A stretch of 9,964 nucleotides of DNA from Burkholderiales bacterium (GTDB lineage Bacteria > Pseudomonadota > Gammaproteobacteria > Burkholderiales > Burkholderiaceae). Below are positions 1 through 6,550 of the stretch, in pieces; position 1 is the first letter of the stretch, and the number at the start of each line of letters is the position of its first letter. The stretch lies in the NCBI GenBank assembly GCA_947371645.1, contig CANBQJ010000136.1, positions 1 to 9,964 of the forward strand, read 5' to 3'. The notes under the pieces were generated by a model. The model saw only the letters and a list, made by a program, of their open reading frames with translations, was not told the DNA's origin and made no database searches. Both the position numbers and the translations under genes were made by a program.

Positions 1-252
1 GAGACCGTGCCCTTTCGCGTGCTGGTGCCGGCTTTCGTCACCAGTGAGTTGAAATCAGCCTTCCAGATCGGCTTTCTCATCTTCATCCCTTTCCTGGTGA
101 TCGACATGATCGTGGCCAGTGTGCTCATGAGCCTGGGGATGATGATGCTGTCGCCGGTGATGGTGGCCTTGCCCTTCAAGCTCATGTTGTTTGTGCTGGC
201 CGATGGCTGGAACCTGCTCCTGGGTTCGCTGGCCGCCAGCTTCGTCCAGTGA
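1..252 (+). CDS. fliP: FliP, flagellar type III export gate protein (C-terminal part)
   Basis: The reading frame is open from the first base and ends with TGA at 250-252, giving the last 83 residues of a protein usually about 245 or more residues long; the start lies outside the window. FliP is an inner-membrane subunit that forms the export gate with FliQ and FliR in the flagellar basal body, through which rod, hook and filament subunits are secreted. What is seen: the FliP signature [18 protein letters not shown] near the left edge, then a hydrophobic stretch ([21 protein letters not shown]), the methionine-rich SLGMMMLSP segment, and a last membrane segment ending [16 protein letters not shown]. 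All of these are characteristic of FliP. fliQ starts 26 bases downstream on the same strand, so this is an operon. The homologous virulence-type proteins (SctR) are less likely given the flagellar-style FliQ and FliR that follow. Confidence 0.96.
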   Translation, partial: ETVPFRVLVPAFVTSELKSAFQIGFLIFIPFLVIDMIVASVLMSLGMMMLSPVMVALPFKLMLFVLADGWNLLLGSLAASFVQ

Positions 253-278
253 GCTGAAGGCCCGCAGAAAGTTCGCAG

Positions 279-548
279 ATGGATCCGCAACAAGTCCTTT
301 CCTTTGGCCGCGATGGCCTGCTCACCCTGCTGGCGGTCTGTGGCCCCATCGTGCTGGTGGTGCTGGCCGTGGGCCTGGTGGTCAGCATCCTGCAGGCCGC
401 CACCCAGATCCATGAGCAGACCTTGTCTTTCGTGCCCAAACTGCTGGCGGCCTTTGCCACGCTGGCCGTGGCCGGCCCCTGGATGATCACCAAGCTGGTG
501 GACTACATTCAGCAGGTGCTGCAGGCCATCCCCACCGTGGTGGGCTGA
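279..548 (+). CDS. fliQ: FliQ, flagellar export gate protein
   Basis: This encodes an 89-residue protein, the usual FliQ length, with two long hydrophobic helices (about residues 15-40 and 55-80). FliQ is a small inner-membrane subunit of the flagellar type III export gate, packed around FliP and FliR. The diagnostic stretch is ISILQAATQIHEQTLSFVPK-like (here beginning VVSILQAATQ), followed by AGPWMITKLVDY, both highly conserved in the family. The ATG at 279 is preceded by AGAAAG at 266-271, a plausible ribosome site about 7 bases away. It lies 26 bases after fliP and 10 bases before fliR, so translation of the three genes is probably linked. Nothing is missing or unusual. Confidence 0.97.
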   Translation: MDPQQVLSFGRDGLLTLLAVCGPIVLVVLAVGLVVSILQAATQIHEQTLSFVPKLLAAFATLAVAGPWMITKLVDYIQQVLQAIPTVVG

Positions 549-558
549 AGGCCCGGCC

Positions 559-1320
559 ATGGTCAGCTTCAACGAAGCCCAGGTCATGGCCTGGATCACG
601 CCCTGGCTGTGGCCCTTCTTTCGCGTGCTGGGCCTGTTCACCACCGCCCCCGTGCTGTCGATGAAGGTGATCCCGCGGCGGGTGCGCATCAGCCTGGCGG
701 TGCTCATCGTGGTGTGCGCCCAGCCCAGCCTGCCCGAGATGCCGCCGCTTCCTCCCAACAGCGCCGAAGCGCTGATGCTGGTGATGCAAAACGTGCTCAT
801 CGGCCTGACCATGGGCTTTGCCGCCCGGGTGGTGTTTGCCGGCATCGAGTTCGCCGGTGAACTGGTGGGCCTGCAGATGGGCCTGAACTTCGCCAGCTTC
901 TTCGACCCGATGGCGGGGGGCCAGGTCACCGCCGTGAGCCGCATCTACGGCACCATGGCCGCCTGGCTGTTCGTGGTGATGAACGGGCACCTGCTGCTCA
1001 CGGCCGCCGTGCTGCAAAGCTTCACCGCCTTCCCGGTCTCGCCTCAGCCCATGGCCTTCCTGCACGCGCTGCAGCCGCAGGTCTGGGGCACCGAGGTGTT
1101 CAAGCTGGGCTTGTGGGTGTCGCTGCCGGTGGTGGCCATGCTGATGCTGGTCAACCTGGTGATGGGCCTGGTGGCGCGCGTGGCGCCGCAGATGAACATC
1201 TTCTCGATTGGCTTCCCGGTGACCCTGGGCGTGGGCATGACCGGCCTGTGGCTGACCCTGCCCATGATGCAGGCGCCACTGACCATGGCCCTGGAGCGCA
1301 TGCTCTCCCTGTTTCAGTGA
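559..1320 (+). CDS. fliR: FliR, flagellar export gate protein
   Basis: A 253-residue integral membrane protein, close to the usual 250-265 of FliR. FliR completes the FliP-FliQ-FliR export gate of the flagellar basal body. Seen in the sequence: an N-terminal hydrophobic segment with PFFRVLGLFTTAPVLS (about residues 19-34), IPRRVRISLAV (38-48), the family hallmark FAGELVGLQMGLNFASFFDP (about 97-116) followed by the conserved GGQVTAVSRIYG, and a late RVAPQMNIFSIGFPVTLGVG stretch (about 207-226). The start at 559 is fixed by GAAGG at 547-551, which overlaps the fliQ stop codon and sits 7 bases upstream, so fliR is probably translationally coupled to fliQ. It appears to be the last gene of this flagellar operon in the window, since the next gene has its own promoter-like sequence. 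Confidence 0.97.
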   Translation: MVSFNEAQVMAWITPWLWPFFRVLGLFTTAPVLSMKVIPRRVRISLAVLIVVCAQPSLPEMPPLPPNSAEALMLVMQNVLIGLTMGFAARVVFAGIEFAGELVGLQMGLNFASFFDPMAGGQVTAVSRIYGTMAAWLFVVMNGHLLLTAAVLQSFTAFPVSPQPMAFLHALQPQVWGTEVFKLGLWVSLPVVAMLMLVNLVMGLVARVAPQMNIFSIGFPVTLGVGMTGLWLTLPMMQAPLTMALERMLSLFQ

Positions 1321-1340
1321 AGGCTTGAGCGCCGCAACCG

Positions 1341-1367
1341 TTCATTTTGGCCGCAGCTTGCCGATAT
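1341..1367 (+). promoter_or_regulatory. Sigma-28 (FliA)-type promoter for MCP1
   Basis: TTCATTTT (1341-1348), an 11-base spacer, then GCCGATAT (1360-1367). Compared with the enterobacterial flagellar sigma consensus TAAAGTTT-N11-GCCGATAA, the -35 box matches at 5 of 8 positions and the -10 box at 7 of 8, with the exact spacing. It lies 20 bases after the fliR stop and about 73 bases before the chemoreceptor start. Chemoreceptors are typical targets of this sigma factor, which supports the call. Transcription start is inferred, not seen. Confidence 0.72.
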
Positions 1368-1396
1368 CCAGACCATCACTTGACACCCGTCAGCCG

Positions 1397-1416
1397 CGGA
1401 GGGGCGCTTTCCTCCG
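1397..1416 (+). promoter_or_regulatory. Leader stem-loop upstream of MCP1 ribosome site
   Basis: CGGAGG (1397-1402) is the exact reverse complement of CCTCCG (1411-1416), with an 8-base loop (two extra G-T pairs could shorten it to 4). The right arm contains CCTCC, which is also complementary to the GGAGG ribosome site of MCP1 at 1431-1435. The leader RNA could therefore pair the anti-ribosome-site arm either with the upstream GGAGG or with the true site. There is no T-tract after it, so it is not a terminator. The regulatory role is inference. Confidence 0.35.
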
Positions 1417-1440
1417 AACTTGAATGCTCTGGAGGCAGTC

Positions 1441-2973
1441 GTGAAGTTGCGCAGCCAAATCCTGGCCATTGGTCTTGCAGGCACCTGCCTGGCCGCCGTC
1501 GTCGGCATCATTGGCATGACGACGTCCTTTCGCATGTCCGACGCCATAGATGGCTCCATCGGTTCTGGCGTGGCCCTGCAGGCCAGTCAGGAGGCGGACA
1601 TGATGCACGACGCCGTACGGGGTGACGCGCAGTTGGCGCTGCTGGGTGCGTTGCAACACAGCCCGGATCGGCTGACCGAGGCCGAGAAGGGCCTGAAGGA
1701 ACACACTGAAACCTTCCGGGCGGCGCTGACGCGCCTGCAAACCTTGCGCATCAGCGAAGCCACACGGGCCGAGCTGGCCAAGACCCAGCCCATGGTCGAG
1801 CGCTACCTGAAATCGGCACAGGATGTGGTCAATGCGGCCAAGGGCGACGAGAAGCAGGCGGAGGCACTGGTGCCAGGCTTGCAGCAGGCCTTCAGCGAGC
1901 TGGAAGGGCAGATGGCCAGGCTCAGTGAAGGCATCGAGGCCTCAGGGGTGCAGCTCAATGAACACGCCAAGTCCAGCGTCCAACAGACGGTGTGGGCCAT
2001 CGCCCTGGCCTTGCTGGCGGCCACGGCCACCATGCTGCTGCTGTCATGGCAGATGGCGCAGCGCATGACCGCGCCCTTCCTCAGTGCCGTGGCCGTGGCC
2101 GATCGGCTGGCACAAGGTGACCTCACCTGCCCGGTGCACCCCACGGGCAACGACGAATCCATCCAGCTGCTGCAATCTCTGGCCCGCATGCGCGACCAGG
2201 TGGCGGCCATGGTGTGCGAGGTCAAAGGCAATGCCGAGCGCGTGGCCGTGGCCAGCGCAGAAATCGCCCAAGGCAACAACGACCTCTCGGTGCGCACGGA
2301 GCAGCAGTCCAGCTCGCTGGAGCGCACGGCCTCTTCCATGACGCAACTGGGTGCCACCGTGCGCCAGAACGCCGACAACGCCGGTCAGGCCAACCAGCTG
2401 GCCCAGAGCGCATCGCAGGTTGCCGAAAGTGGTGGCGCCGTGGTGGCCCAGGTGGTGGACACCATGAAGGGCATCCACGAGTCTTCGCGCAAGATCGTCG
2501 ACATCATCGGCGTCATCGACGGCATCGCATTCCAGACCAACATCCTGGCGCTGAATGCCGCCGTTGAAGCCGCGCGTGCGGGCGAGCAGGGGCGCGGCTT
2601 TGCGGTGGTCGCCAGTGAAGTGCGCAGCCTGGCCGGGCGTTCTGCAGAAGCCGCCCGAGAGATCAAGGGCCTGATTGGCGCCAGCGTGGAGCGGGCTGAA
2701 GCCGGCTCCGAGCTGGTGAACAAGGCGGGCCAGACCATGAGCGAGGTGGTCAACGCCATCCGCCGCGTGACCGACATCGTGGGTGAGATCTCGCAGGCCA
2801 GCGCCGAGCAATCGCAAGGCGTCAACGCCGTGGGCGCGGCGGTCAGCGACATGGACCAGGCCACACAACAGAACGCGGCACTGGTGGAACAAAGTGCCGC
2901 GGCCGCAGAAAGCCTCAGGTCGCAAGCTGCGTTGCTGGTGCAGGCGGCATCCGCCTTCAAGGTCAGCGCCTGA
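1441..2973 (+). CDS. Methyl-accepting chemotaxis protein, Tar/Tsr-like topology (MCP1)
   Basis: A transmembrane chemoreceptor of 510 residues from the GTG at 1441. That start is chosen because GGAGG at 1431-1435 lies 5 bases upstream and it gives the typical MKLRSQIL receptor N-terminus; an in-frame TTG at 1420 is the alternative. Order: membrane helix about 7-28, a mostly helical periplasmic domain about 29-182 (probably four-helix-bundle type, with the common MMHDAVRGD motif near 54-62), second membrane helix about 183-203, HAMP linker about 204-258, and a cytoplasmic signalling coiled coil 259-510. The hairpin tip (about 360-398, [20 protein letters not shown] onward) binds CheA and CheW and looks like the E. 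coli 36H class. There is no C-terminal NWETF-like CheR tether. The adaptation region reads [12 protein letters not shown] where SLEETAASMEQL is usual, so some methylation glutamates may be absent. The ligand cannot be deduced. A FliA-type promoter precedes it. Confidence 0.95.
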   Translation: MKLRSQILAIGLAGTCLAAVVGIIGMTTSFRMSDAIDGSIGSGVALQASQEADMMHDAVRGDAQLALLGALQHSPDRLTEAEKGLKEHTETFRAALTRLQTLRISEATRAELAKTQPMVERYLKSAQDVVNAAKGDEKQAEALVPGLQQAFSELEGQMARLSEGIEASGVQLNEHAKSSVQQTVWAIALALLAATATMLLLSWQMAQRMTAPFLSAVAVADRLAQGDLTCPVHPTGNDESIQLLQSLARMRDQVAAMVCEVKGNAERVAVASAEIAQGNNDLSVRTEQQSSSLERTASSMTQLGATVRQNADNAGQANQLAQSASQVAESGGAVVAQVVDTMKGIHESSRKIVDIIGVIDGIAFQTNILALNAAVEAARAGEQGRGFAVVASEVRSLAGRSAEAAREIKGLIGASVERAEAGSELVNKAGQTMSEVVNAIRRVTDIVGEISQASAEQSQGVNAVGAAVSDMDQATQQNAALVEQSAAAAESLRSQAALLVQAASAFKVSA

Positions 2974-2975
2974 GC

Positions 2976-3002
2976 AGGCGGCCGCCAGGAGCGGCCGGGC
3001 CT
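2976..3002 (+). terminator. Possible weak terminator after MCP1
   Basis: CGGCCGC (2979-2985) pairs perfectly with GCGGCCG (2991-2997) around a 5-base loop, and AGG (2976-2978) can pair with CCT (3000-3002) across a 2-base bulge. It begins 2 bases after the MCP1 stop. The following bases are pyrimidine-rich (CTCCTTCCT) but lack a real T-run, so intrinsic termination would be weak. Confidence 0.4.
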
Positions 3003-3024
3003 CCTTCCTATATCCTAGGCAGCC

Positions 3025-4431
3025 ATGAAGCTGCCATCCCGCCGACCTGCCATCTGCTCACCTTTGTCCGGCCATGCCGCCCGTCGGCGTGCAGCCTGTC
3101 GCCGGCTGGCCGGCATGGCGGGTGCGGCGGGGCTGTGGTCAGCCCTGCCCGCAGAAGCGGTGCGCCCGGCACGGCCTGCCAAGGCGACGCCGGCACCTGC
3201 GCAGACCGACGCGCCAAGCGGCCCCGCCGCTGCGGCGGCAGAAGGCCCGGCTGCGCCACCCTGGCGGCCCGACCACACCGTCATCGTCGTGCTGGAAAAC
3301 CTCTCGGCTTTTGACGCCACGGCCGGGCAGAAGCAAGGCCGCATGGCACCGGTCTACGGCAGCGATTCAGACTGGGCCTGGCTGCGTGGCCTGGCGGCAC
3401 AGGGTGCCCGGCTCACCCGGTCTCACTTTGGCCGCACACCCTATGGCTCGGCGCTGCCTTGCCGCCCCAGCCAGCCCAACTACCTCTACCTCTTCAGCGG
3501 CCACCACCAAGGCGTGCTGCCCCCGTGGTTCGAAGACACCAACGCCACCCTCACTGGCACCGCGCTGCGCGACGCCCAAGGCAAGCTGCTGCCCGAACCC
3601 CGCAACACCACGGTGGGCGTGGGCAACACCAATGTGCCGCTGGCCTGGCTGCCCTTCACCTCGCCCAACCTGGGCGCGGCCATTTTGCAAACCGGCGGCA
3701 CCTTCCTGAGCTTTTCAGAGTCCCTGCCATACCCCAGCTGGAACTGCGGCACCGACTCCAGCTTCGTGCCCTGCAGCGCCACCTACGGCCCCACCGACGA
3801 GTACCGCCGCAAGCACAACCCCGTCGTCAATTGGACCGACCAGCGCGACCCCGCCGGCCCCCGTGGCCGCCAGGGCGACCTGAGCGAGCACGTGCTGCCG
3901 GTGTCGGTGAACCTGGCCTTCGAGCCCACCAAAGACCCGGCGCTCAAGCGGCGCTTCCGGGGCTTCGAGCGCGACGCCGACGACAAGCCCATGGGCTTTG
4001 ACCAGTTGCCTACGGTGAGCATCGTGGTGCCCAACGAGCAGCACGACGCCCACAGCGGCACCGCCAAATTGGCCGACGACTGGCTGCGCGACCACATTGG
4101 CGCCTACGCCCAGTGGGCGCTCAAACACAACAGCCTGCTCATCGTCACCTTTGACGAAGACGGCAGCACCGACACCCATCTGGGCGACCCCTACATGACC
4201 GGCACCCACACCATCCCCACGGTTTTTGTGGGGCAGGGCGTCAAACCGGGCGACTTTGACGGGGTGGTGGACCACCTCAACGTGCTGGCCACCGTGTTGT
4301 GGCTGCACGGCGCTTTGGACCGTTTTCGCGAAGATTTCCAGCAGTTTCACGGCGTGAAGCCCGGCGAAGACGGGCCTTTGGCCAAGGCCTGGGCCAACCT
4401 GAAGCCCATTCCCGGCCTGTTCAAGGGCTGA
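3025..4431 (+). CDS. Exported phosphoesterase, acid phosphatase/phospholipase C-like family
   Basis: A 468-residue protein of the phosphoesterase family that includes Francisella AcpA and bacterial phospholipases C. Seen motifs: HTVIVVLENLSAFD (84-97; E91 and N92 match the metal-binding Glu-Asn), SQPNYLYLFSG (149-159; the Ser/Thr at this place is the usual nucleophile), SESLPYPSWNC (231-241), YRRKHNPVVNW (260-270), VPNEQHDAHSG (335-345), LLIVTFDEDGS (371-381; D378, E379) and THTIPTVFVGQGVKPG (394-409). These cover the whole catalytic core, so the enzyme is probably active on a phosphomonoester or diester; the substrate cannot be told. The N-terminus has an arginine cluster (RRRAACRR, 20-27), a hydrophobic stretch and a likely cleavage after ALPAEA (45), resembling a Tat-type signal, then an Ala/Pro-rich linker to about residue 80. 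C146, C241 and C250 could form disulfides in the periplasm. The ribosome site is weak (TAGG at 3016-3019). It lies between MCP1 and parE with no obvious functional link. Confidence 0.88.
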   Translation: MKLPSRRPAICSPLSGHAARRRAACRRLAGMAGAAGLWSALPAEAVRPARPAKATPAPAQTDAPSGPAAAAAEGPAAPPWRPDHTVIVVLENLSAFDATAGQKQGRMAPVYGSDSDWAWLRGLAAQGARLTRSHFGRTPYGSALPCRPSQPNYLYLFSGHHQGVLPPWFEDTNATLTGTALRDAQGKLLPEPRNTTVGVGNTNVPLAWLPFTSPNLGAAILQTGGTFLSFSESLPYPSWNCGTDSSFVPCSATYGPTDEYRRKHNPVVNWTDQRDPAGPRGRQGDLSEHVLPVSVNLAFEPTKDPALKRRFRGFERDADDKPMGFDQLPTVSIVVPNEQHDAHSGTAKLADDWLRDHIGAYAQWALKHNSLLIVTFDEDGSTDTHLGDPYMTGTHTIPTVFVGQGVKPGDFDGVVDHLNVLATVLWLHGALDRFREDFQQFHGVKPGEDGPLAKAWANLKPIPGLFKG

Positions 4432-4443
4432 ATCCAGGCCGGG
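4411..4443 (+). terminator. Stem-loop across the phosphoesterase stop codon
   Basis: CCCGGCCTG (4411-4419) pairs perfectly with CAGGCCGGG (4435-4443). Inside it TTCA (4420-4423) pairs with TGAA (4429-4432) around an AGGGC loop, giving about 13 base pairs with a 2-base bulge. The stop codon TGA (4429-4431) lies within the inner stem. Only a short CTTT follows at 4451-4454, so this could be a weak terminator or an mRNA 3'-end stabilising hairpin that insulates parE from upstream transcription. Confidence 0.5.
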
Positions 4444-4461
4444 CGGGGCACTTTGCGTGCC

Positions 4462-4467
4462 TACAAT
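4462..4467 (+). promoter_or_regulatory. Promoter -10 box for parE
   Basis: TACAAT matches the sigma-70 consensus TATAAT at 5 of 6 positions and ends 7 bases before the parE ATG at 4475. No convincing TTGACA-like box is seen 16-18 bases upstream. Transcription from this box would begin at or next to the start codon, giving a leaderless message; this also argues against the in-frame GTG at 4457, which lies upstream of the box. Confidence 0.55.
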
Positions 4468-4474
4468 CCGCGCC

Positions 4475-6514
4475 ATGTCTGCCAAGCCACCCGCCAAACC
4501 CTCGTCCGCTTCGTCCACCCAGCCCAACGCCACCGCGCCAGGTGGCTATGGCGAAGGTTCCATACGCGTGCTCAAGGGCCTGGAGCCCGTCAAGCAGCGG
4601 CCGGGGATGTACACCCGAACCGACAACCCCCTGCACATCATTCAGGAGGTCATCGACAACGCGGCCGACGAGGCCCTGGCCGGCTTTGGCAAGCGCATCG
4701 CGCTGACCCAGCACGCGGACGGCTCCGTCAGCGTCGAAGACGACGGCCGGGGCATCCCATTTGGCCTGCACCCGGAAGAAGGCGTGTCCGTGGTGGAAAT
4801 CGTCTTCACCCGCCTGCACGCGGGCGGCAAGTTCGACAAGGGGTCGGGCGGCGCCTACAGCTTTTCGGGTGGCCTTCACGGCGTGGGCGTGAGCGTGACC
4901 AACGCCTTGTCCACCCGATTGCAGGTGATGGTGTGCCGCGACAAGCAGGTGGCCACGCTGGCCTTCAGTGGCGGCGACGTGATCGAGCCCGTGGCCGTGC
5001 GCCCGGCCACCACAGGCGTCAACGGCGACCGCAAGAACGGCACCACCGTGCGCGTGTGGCCCGACGCCAAATACTTCGAGAGCGCCGAACTGCCCAAGCA
5101 CGAGCTGGTGCACATGCTGCGCAGCAAGGCCGTGCTGATGCCGGGCGTGACCATCACGCTCACGGTTGAGAAGGCCGGCAAAGAGCCTGAGGTTCAGACC
5201 TGGCTCTACAAGGGCGGCCTGCGCGACTACCTCACCCAGTCGCTCAACGCCGAGCCCGTGATCCCGCTGTTCGAAGGTGAGGCCTACGCCAGCAGTTCAG
5301 AGGCCGAGAACTTCGCCGAAGGTGAGGGCGCCGCCTGGTGCGTGGCCTTCACCGAAGAAGGCGCGCCCATGCGCGAAAGCTACGTCAACCTCATCCCCAC
5401 GGTGGCGGGTGGCACGCACGAAGCGGGGCTCAAAGATGGCCTGTTCAACGCCATCAAGGGCTTCATCGAGATGCACTCGCTGCTGCCCAAGGGCGTGAAG
5501 CTGATGCCCGATGACGTCTTCAGCCGCGCCAGCTTCGTGCTGAGCGCCAAGGTGCTGGACCCGCAGTTCCAGGGCCAGACCAAAGAGCGCCTCAACAGCC
5601 GCGACGCGCTGCGCCTGGTCACCACCTATGTGAAGCCCAGCATGGAGCTGTGGCTCAACCAGCACGTGGAGTTTGGCAAGAAGCTGGCCGACCTGGTCAT
5701 CAAGCAGGCCCAGGCCCGCCAGCGCGCCGGCCAGAAGGTGGAAAAGAAGAAGGGCTCCGGGGTGGCCGTGTTGCCCGGCAAGCTCACCGACTGCGAAAGC
5801 CGCGACCTGGCCTTCAACGAAGTCTTCCTGGTGGAAGGTGACTCGGCCGGTGGCAGCGCCAAGATGGGCCGCGACAAAGAAACCCAGGCGATCCTGCCCC
5901 TGCGCGGCAAGGTGCTCAACGCCTGGGAAGTCGAGCGCGACCTGCTGTTCAAGAACAACGAGATCCACGACATCTCGGTGGCCATCGGCGTGGACCCGCA
6001 CGGCCCCAATGATTCACCTGACCTGAGCGGCCTGCGCTACGGCAAGGTCTGCATCCTCTCGGACGCCGACGTGGACGGCTCGCACATCCAGGTGCTGTTG
6101 CTCACGCTCTTCTTCCGCCACTTCCCCAAGCTGATCGAAACAGGCCACATCTACATCGCCCGCCCGCCGCTGTTCCGCGTGGACGCACCGGCCCGCGGCA
6201 AGAAGCCTGCGGCCAAGCTGTATGCGCTGGACGAAGGCGAGCTCAATGCCATCCTGGACAAGCTGCGCAAGGAAGGCTGCCGAGAAGGCGCCTGGAGCAT
6301 CAGCCGCTTCAAGGGTCTGGGCGAGATGAACGCCGAGCAGCTGTGGGACACCACGCTGAACCCCGACACCCGGCGCCTGCTGCCCGTGGCCTATGGCGAA
6401 CCTGGGTTTGACGACACCGAGATCGCCTTCAACAAGCTGATGGGCAAGGGCGAGGCGGCTTCACGGCGTGAACTGATGGAGCTCAACGCGGACACGGTCG
6501 AGATAGACATCTGA
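4475..6514 (+). CDS. parE: ParE, DNA topoisomerase IV subunit B
   Basis: A 679-residue ATPase subunit of topoisomerase IV, which with ParC decatenates daughter chromosomes. Order: GHKL ATPase domain with EVIDNAADEA (58-67; E58 catalytic base, N62 magnesium ligand), DDGRGIP (89-95) and SGGLHGVGVSVTNALS (131-146); transducer domain with the ATP-contacting QTK loop (368-370); TOPRIM domain with VEGDSAGGSAKMGRD (453-467) and SDADVDGSH (529-537); and a C-terminal RFKGLGEMN (611-619). All catalytic residues are present. It lacks the extra TOPRIM insertion of proteobacterial GyrB, and RDKETQAILPLRGKVLN plus the overall length fit ParE. It is longer than the about 630 residues of E. coli ParE, partly because of a low-complexity Ala/Pro/Ser N-terminal tail (about residues 1-24). 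The ATG at 4475 is chosen because a TACAAT box ends 7 bases upstream; GTG 4457 is less likely. No parC lies next to it in this window. Confidence 0.95.
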   Translation: MSAKPPAKPSSASSTQPNATAPGGYGEGSIRVLKGLEPVKQRPGMYTRTDNPLHIIQEVIDNAADEALAGFGKRIALTQHADGSVSVEDDGRGIPFGLHPEEGVSVVEIVFTRLHAGGKFDKGSGGAYSFSGGLHGVGVSVTNALSTRLQVMVCRDKQVATLAFSGGDVIEPVAVRPATTGVNGDRKNGTTVRVWPDAKYFESAELPKHELVHMLRSKAVLMPGVTITLTVEKAGKEPEVQTWLYKGGLRDYLTQSLNAEPVIPLFEGEAYASSSEAENFAEGEGAAWCVAFTEEGAPMRESYVNLIPTVAGGTHEAGLKDGLFNAIKGFIEMHSLLPKGVKLMPDDVFSRASFVLSAKVLDPQFQGQTKERLNSRDALRLVTTYVKPSMELWLNQHVEFGKKLADLVIKQAQARQRAGQKVEKKKGSGVAVLPGKLTDCESRDLAFNEVFLVEGDSAGGSAKMGRDKETQAILPLRGKVLNAWEVERDLLFKNNEIHDISVAIGVDPHGPNDSPDLSGLRYGKVCILSDADVDGSHIQVLLLTLFFRHFPKLIETGHIYIARPPLFRVDAPARGKKPAAKLYALDEGELNAILDKLRKEGCREGAWSISRFKGLGEMNAEQLWDTTLNPDTRRLLPVAYGEPGFDDTEIAFNKLMGKGEAASRRELMELNADTVEIDI

Positions 6515-6523
6515 TGCGTTGGG

Positions 6524-6550
6524 GTGCAGCGCTGAAGGTCAGCGTTGCAC
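6524..6550. terminator. Bidirectional hairpin between convergent parE and MCP2
   Basis: GTGCAGCGCTGA (6524-6535) and TCAGCGTTGCAC (6539-6550) form a 12-bp stem with one G-T wobble and a 3-base AGG loop. It starts 9 bases after the parE stop, and its right arm contains the MCP2 stop codon and final codons. Neither strand has a T-run after the stem, so if it terminates transcription it does so weakly or with help. Its place between two converging genes suits a shared transcript end. Confidence 0.5.

Noticed and set aside
1420..1440. TTG at 1420 as the MCP1 start
   Set aside because: GGAGG at 1431-1435 is correctly spaced for the GTG at 1441, and the protein from there begins like other receptors; a TTG start would put the ribosome site inside the gene.
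2044..2925. Long antisense open frame (293 codons) opposite MCP1
   Set aside because: It mirrors the chemoreceptor signalling domain and its translation is His/Gly/Leu-rich without domain features; a codon-structure artefact.
4457..4474. GTG at 4457 as the parE start
   Set aside because: It lies upstream of the likely -10 box, and the ATG at 4475 gives a normal ParE N-terminus.
3715..4533. Long antisense open frame (272 codons) opposite the phosphoesterase
   Set aside because: The + strand frame has all motifs of the phosphoesterase family. The antisense product is Val/Gly/His-rich with no recognisable domain, as expected for a shadow frame in GC-rich DNA.
5297..6001. Antisense open frame of 234 codons inside parE
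   Set aside because: parE is conserved end to end in the forward frame; the antisense translation shows no family features.
6515..6538. A small gene or parC start after parE
   Set aside because: Only 24 bases separate the convergent coding regions; there is no room for a gene, and no ParC-like sequence is present anywhere in the window.
6524..6550. Classical intrinsic terminator between parE and MCP2
   Set aside because: The stem is good, but no T-run follows on either strand, so it is listed only as a bidirectional hairpin.
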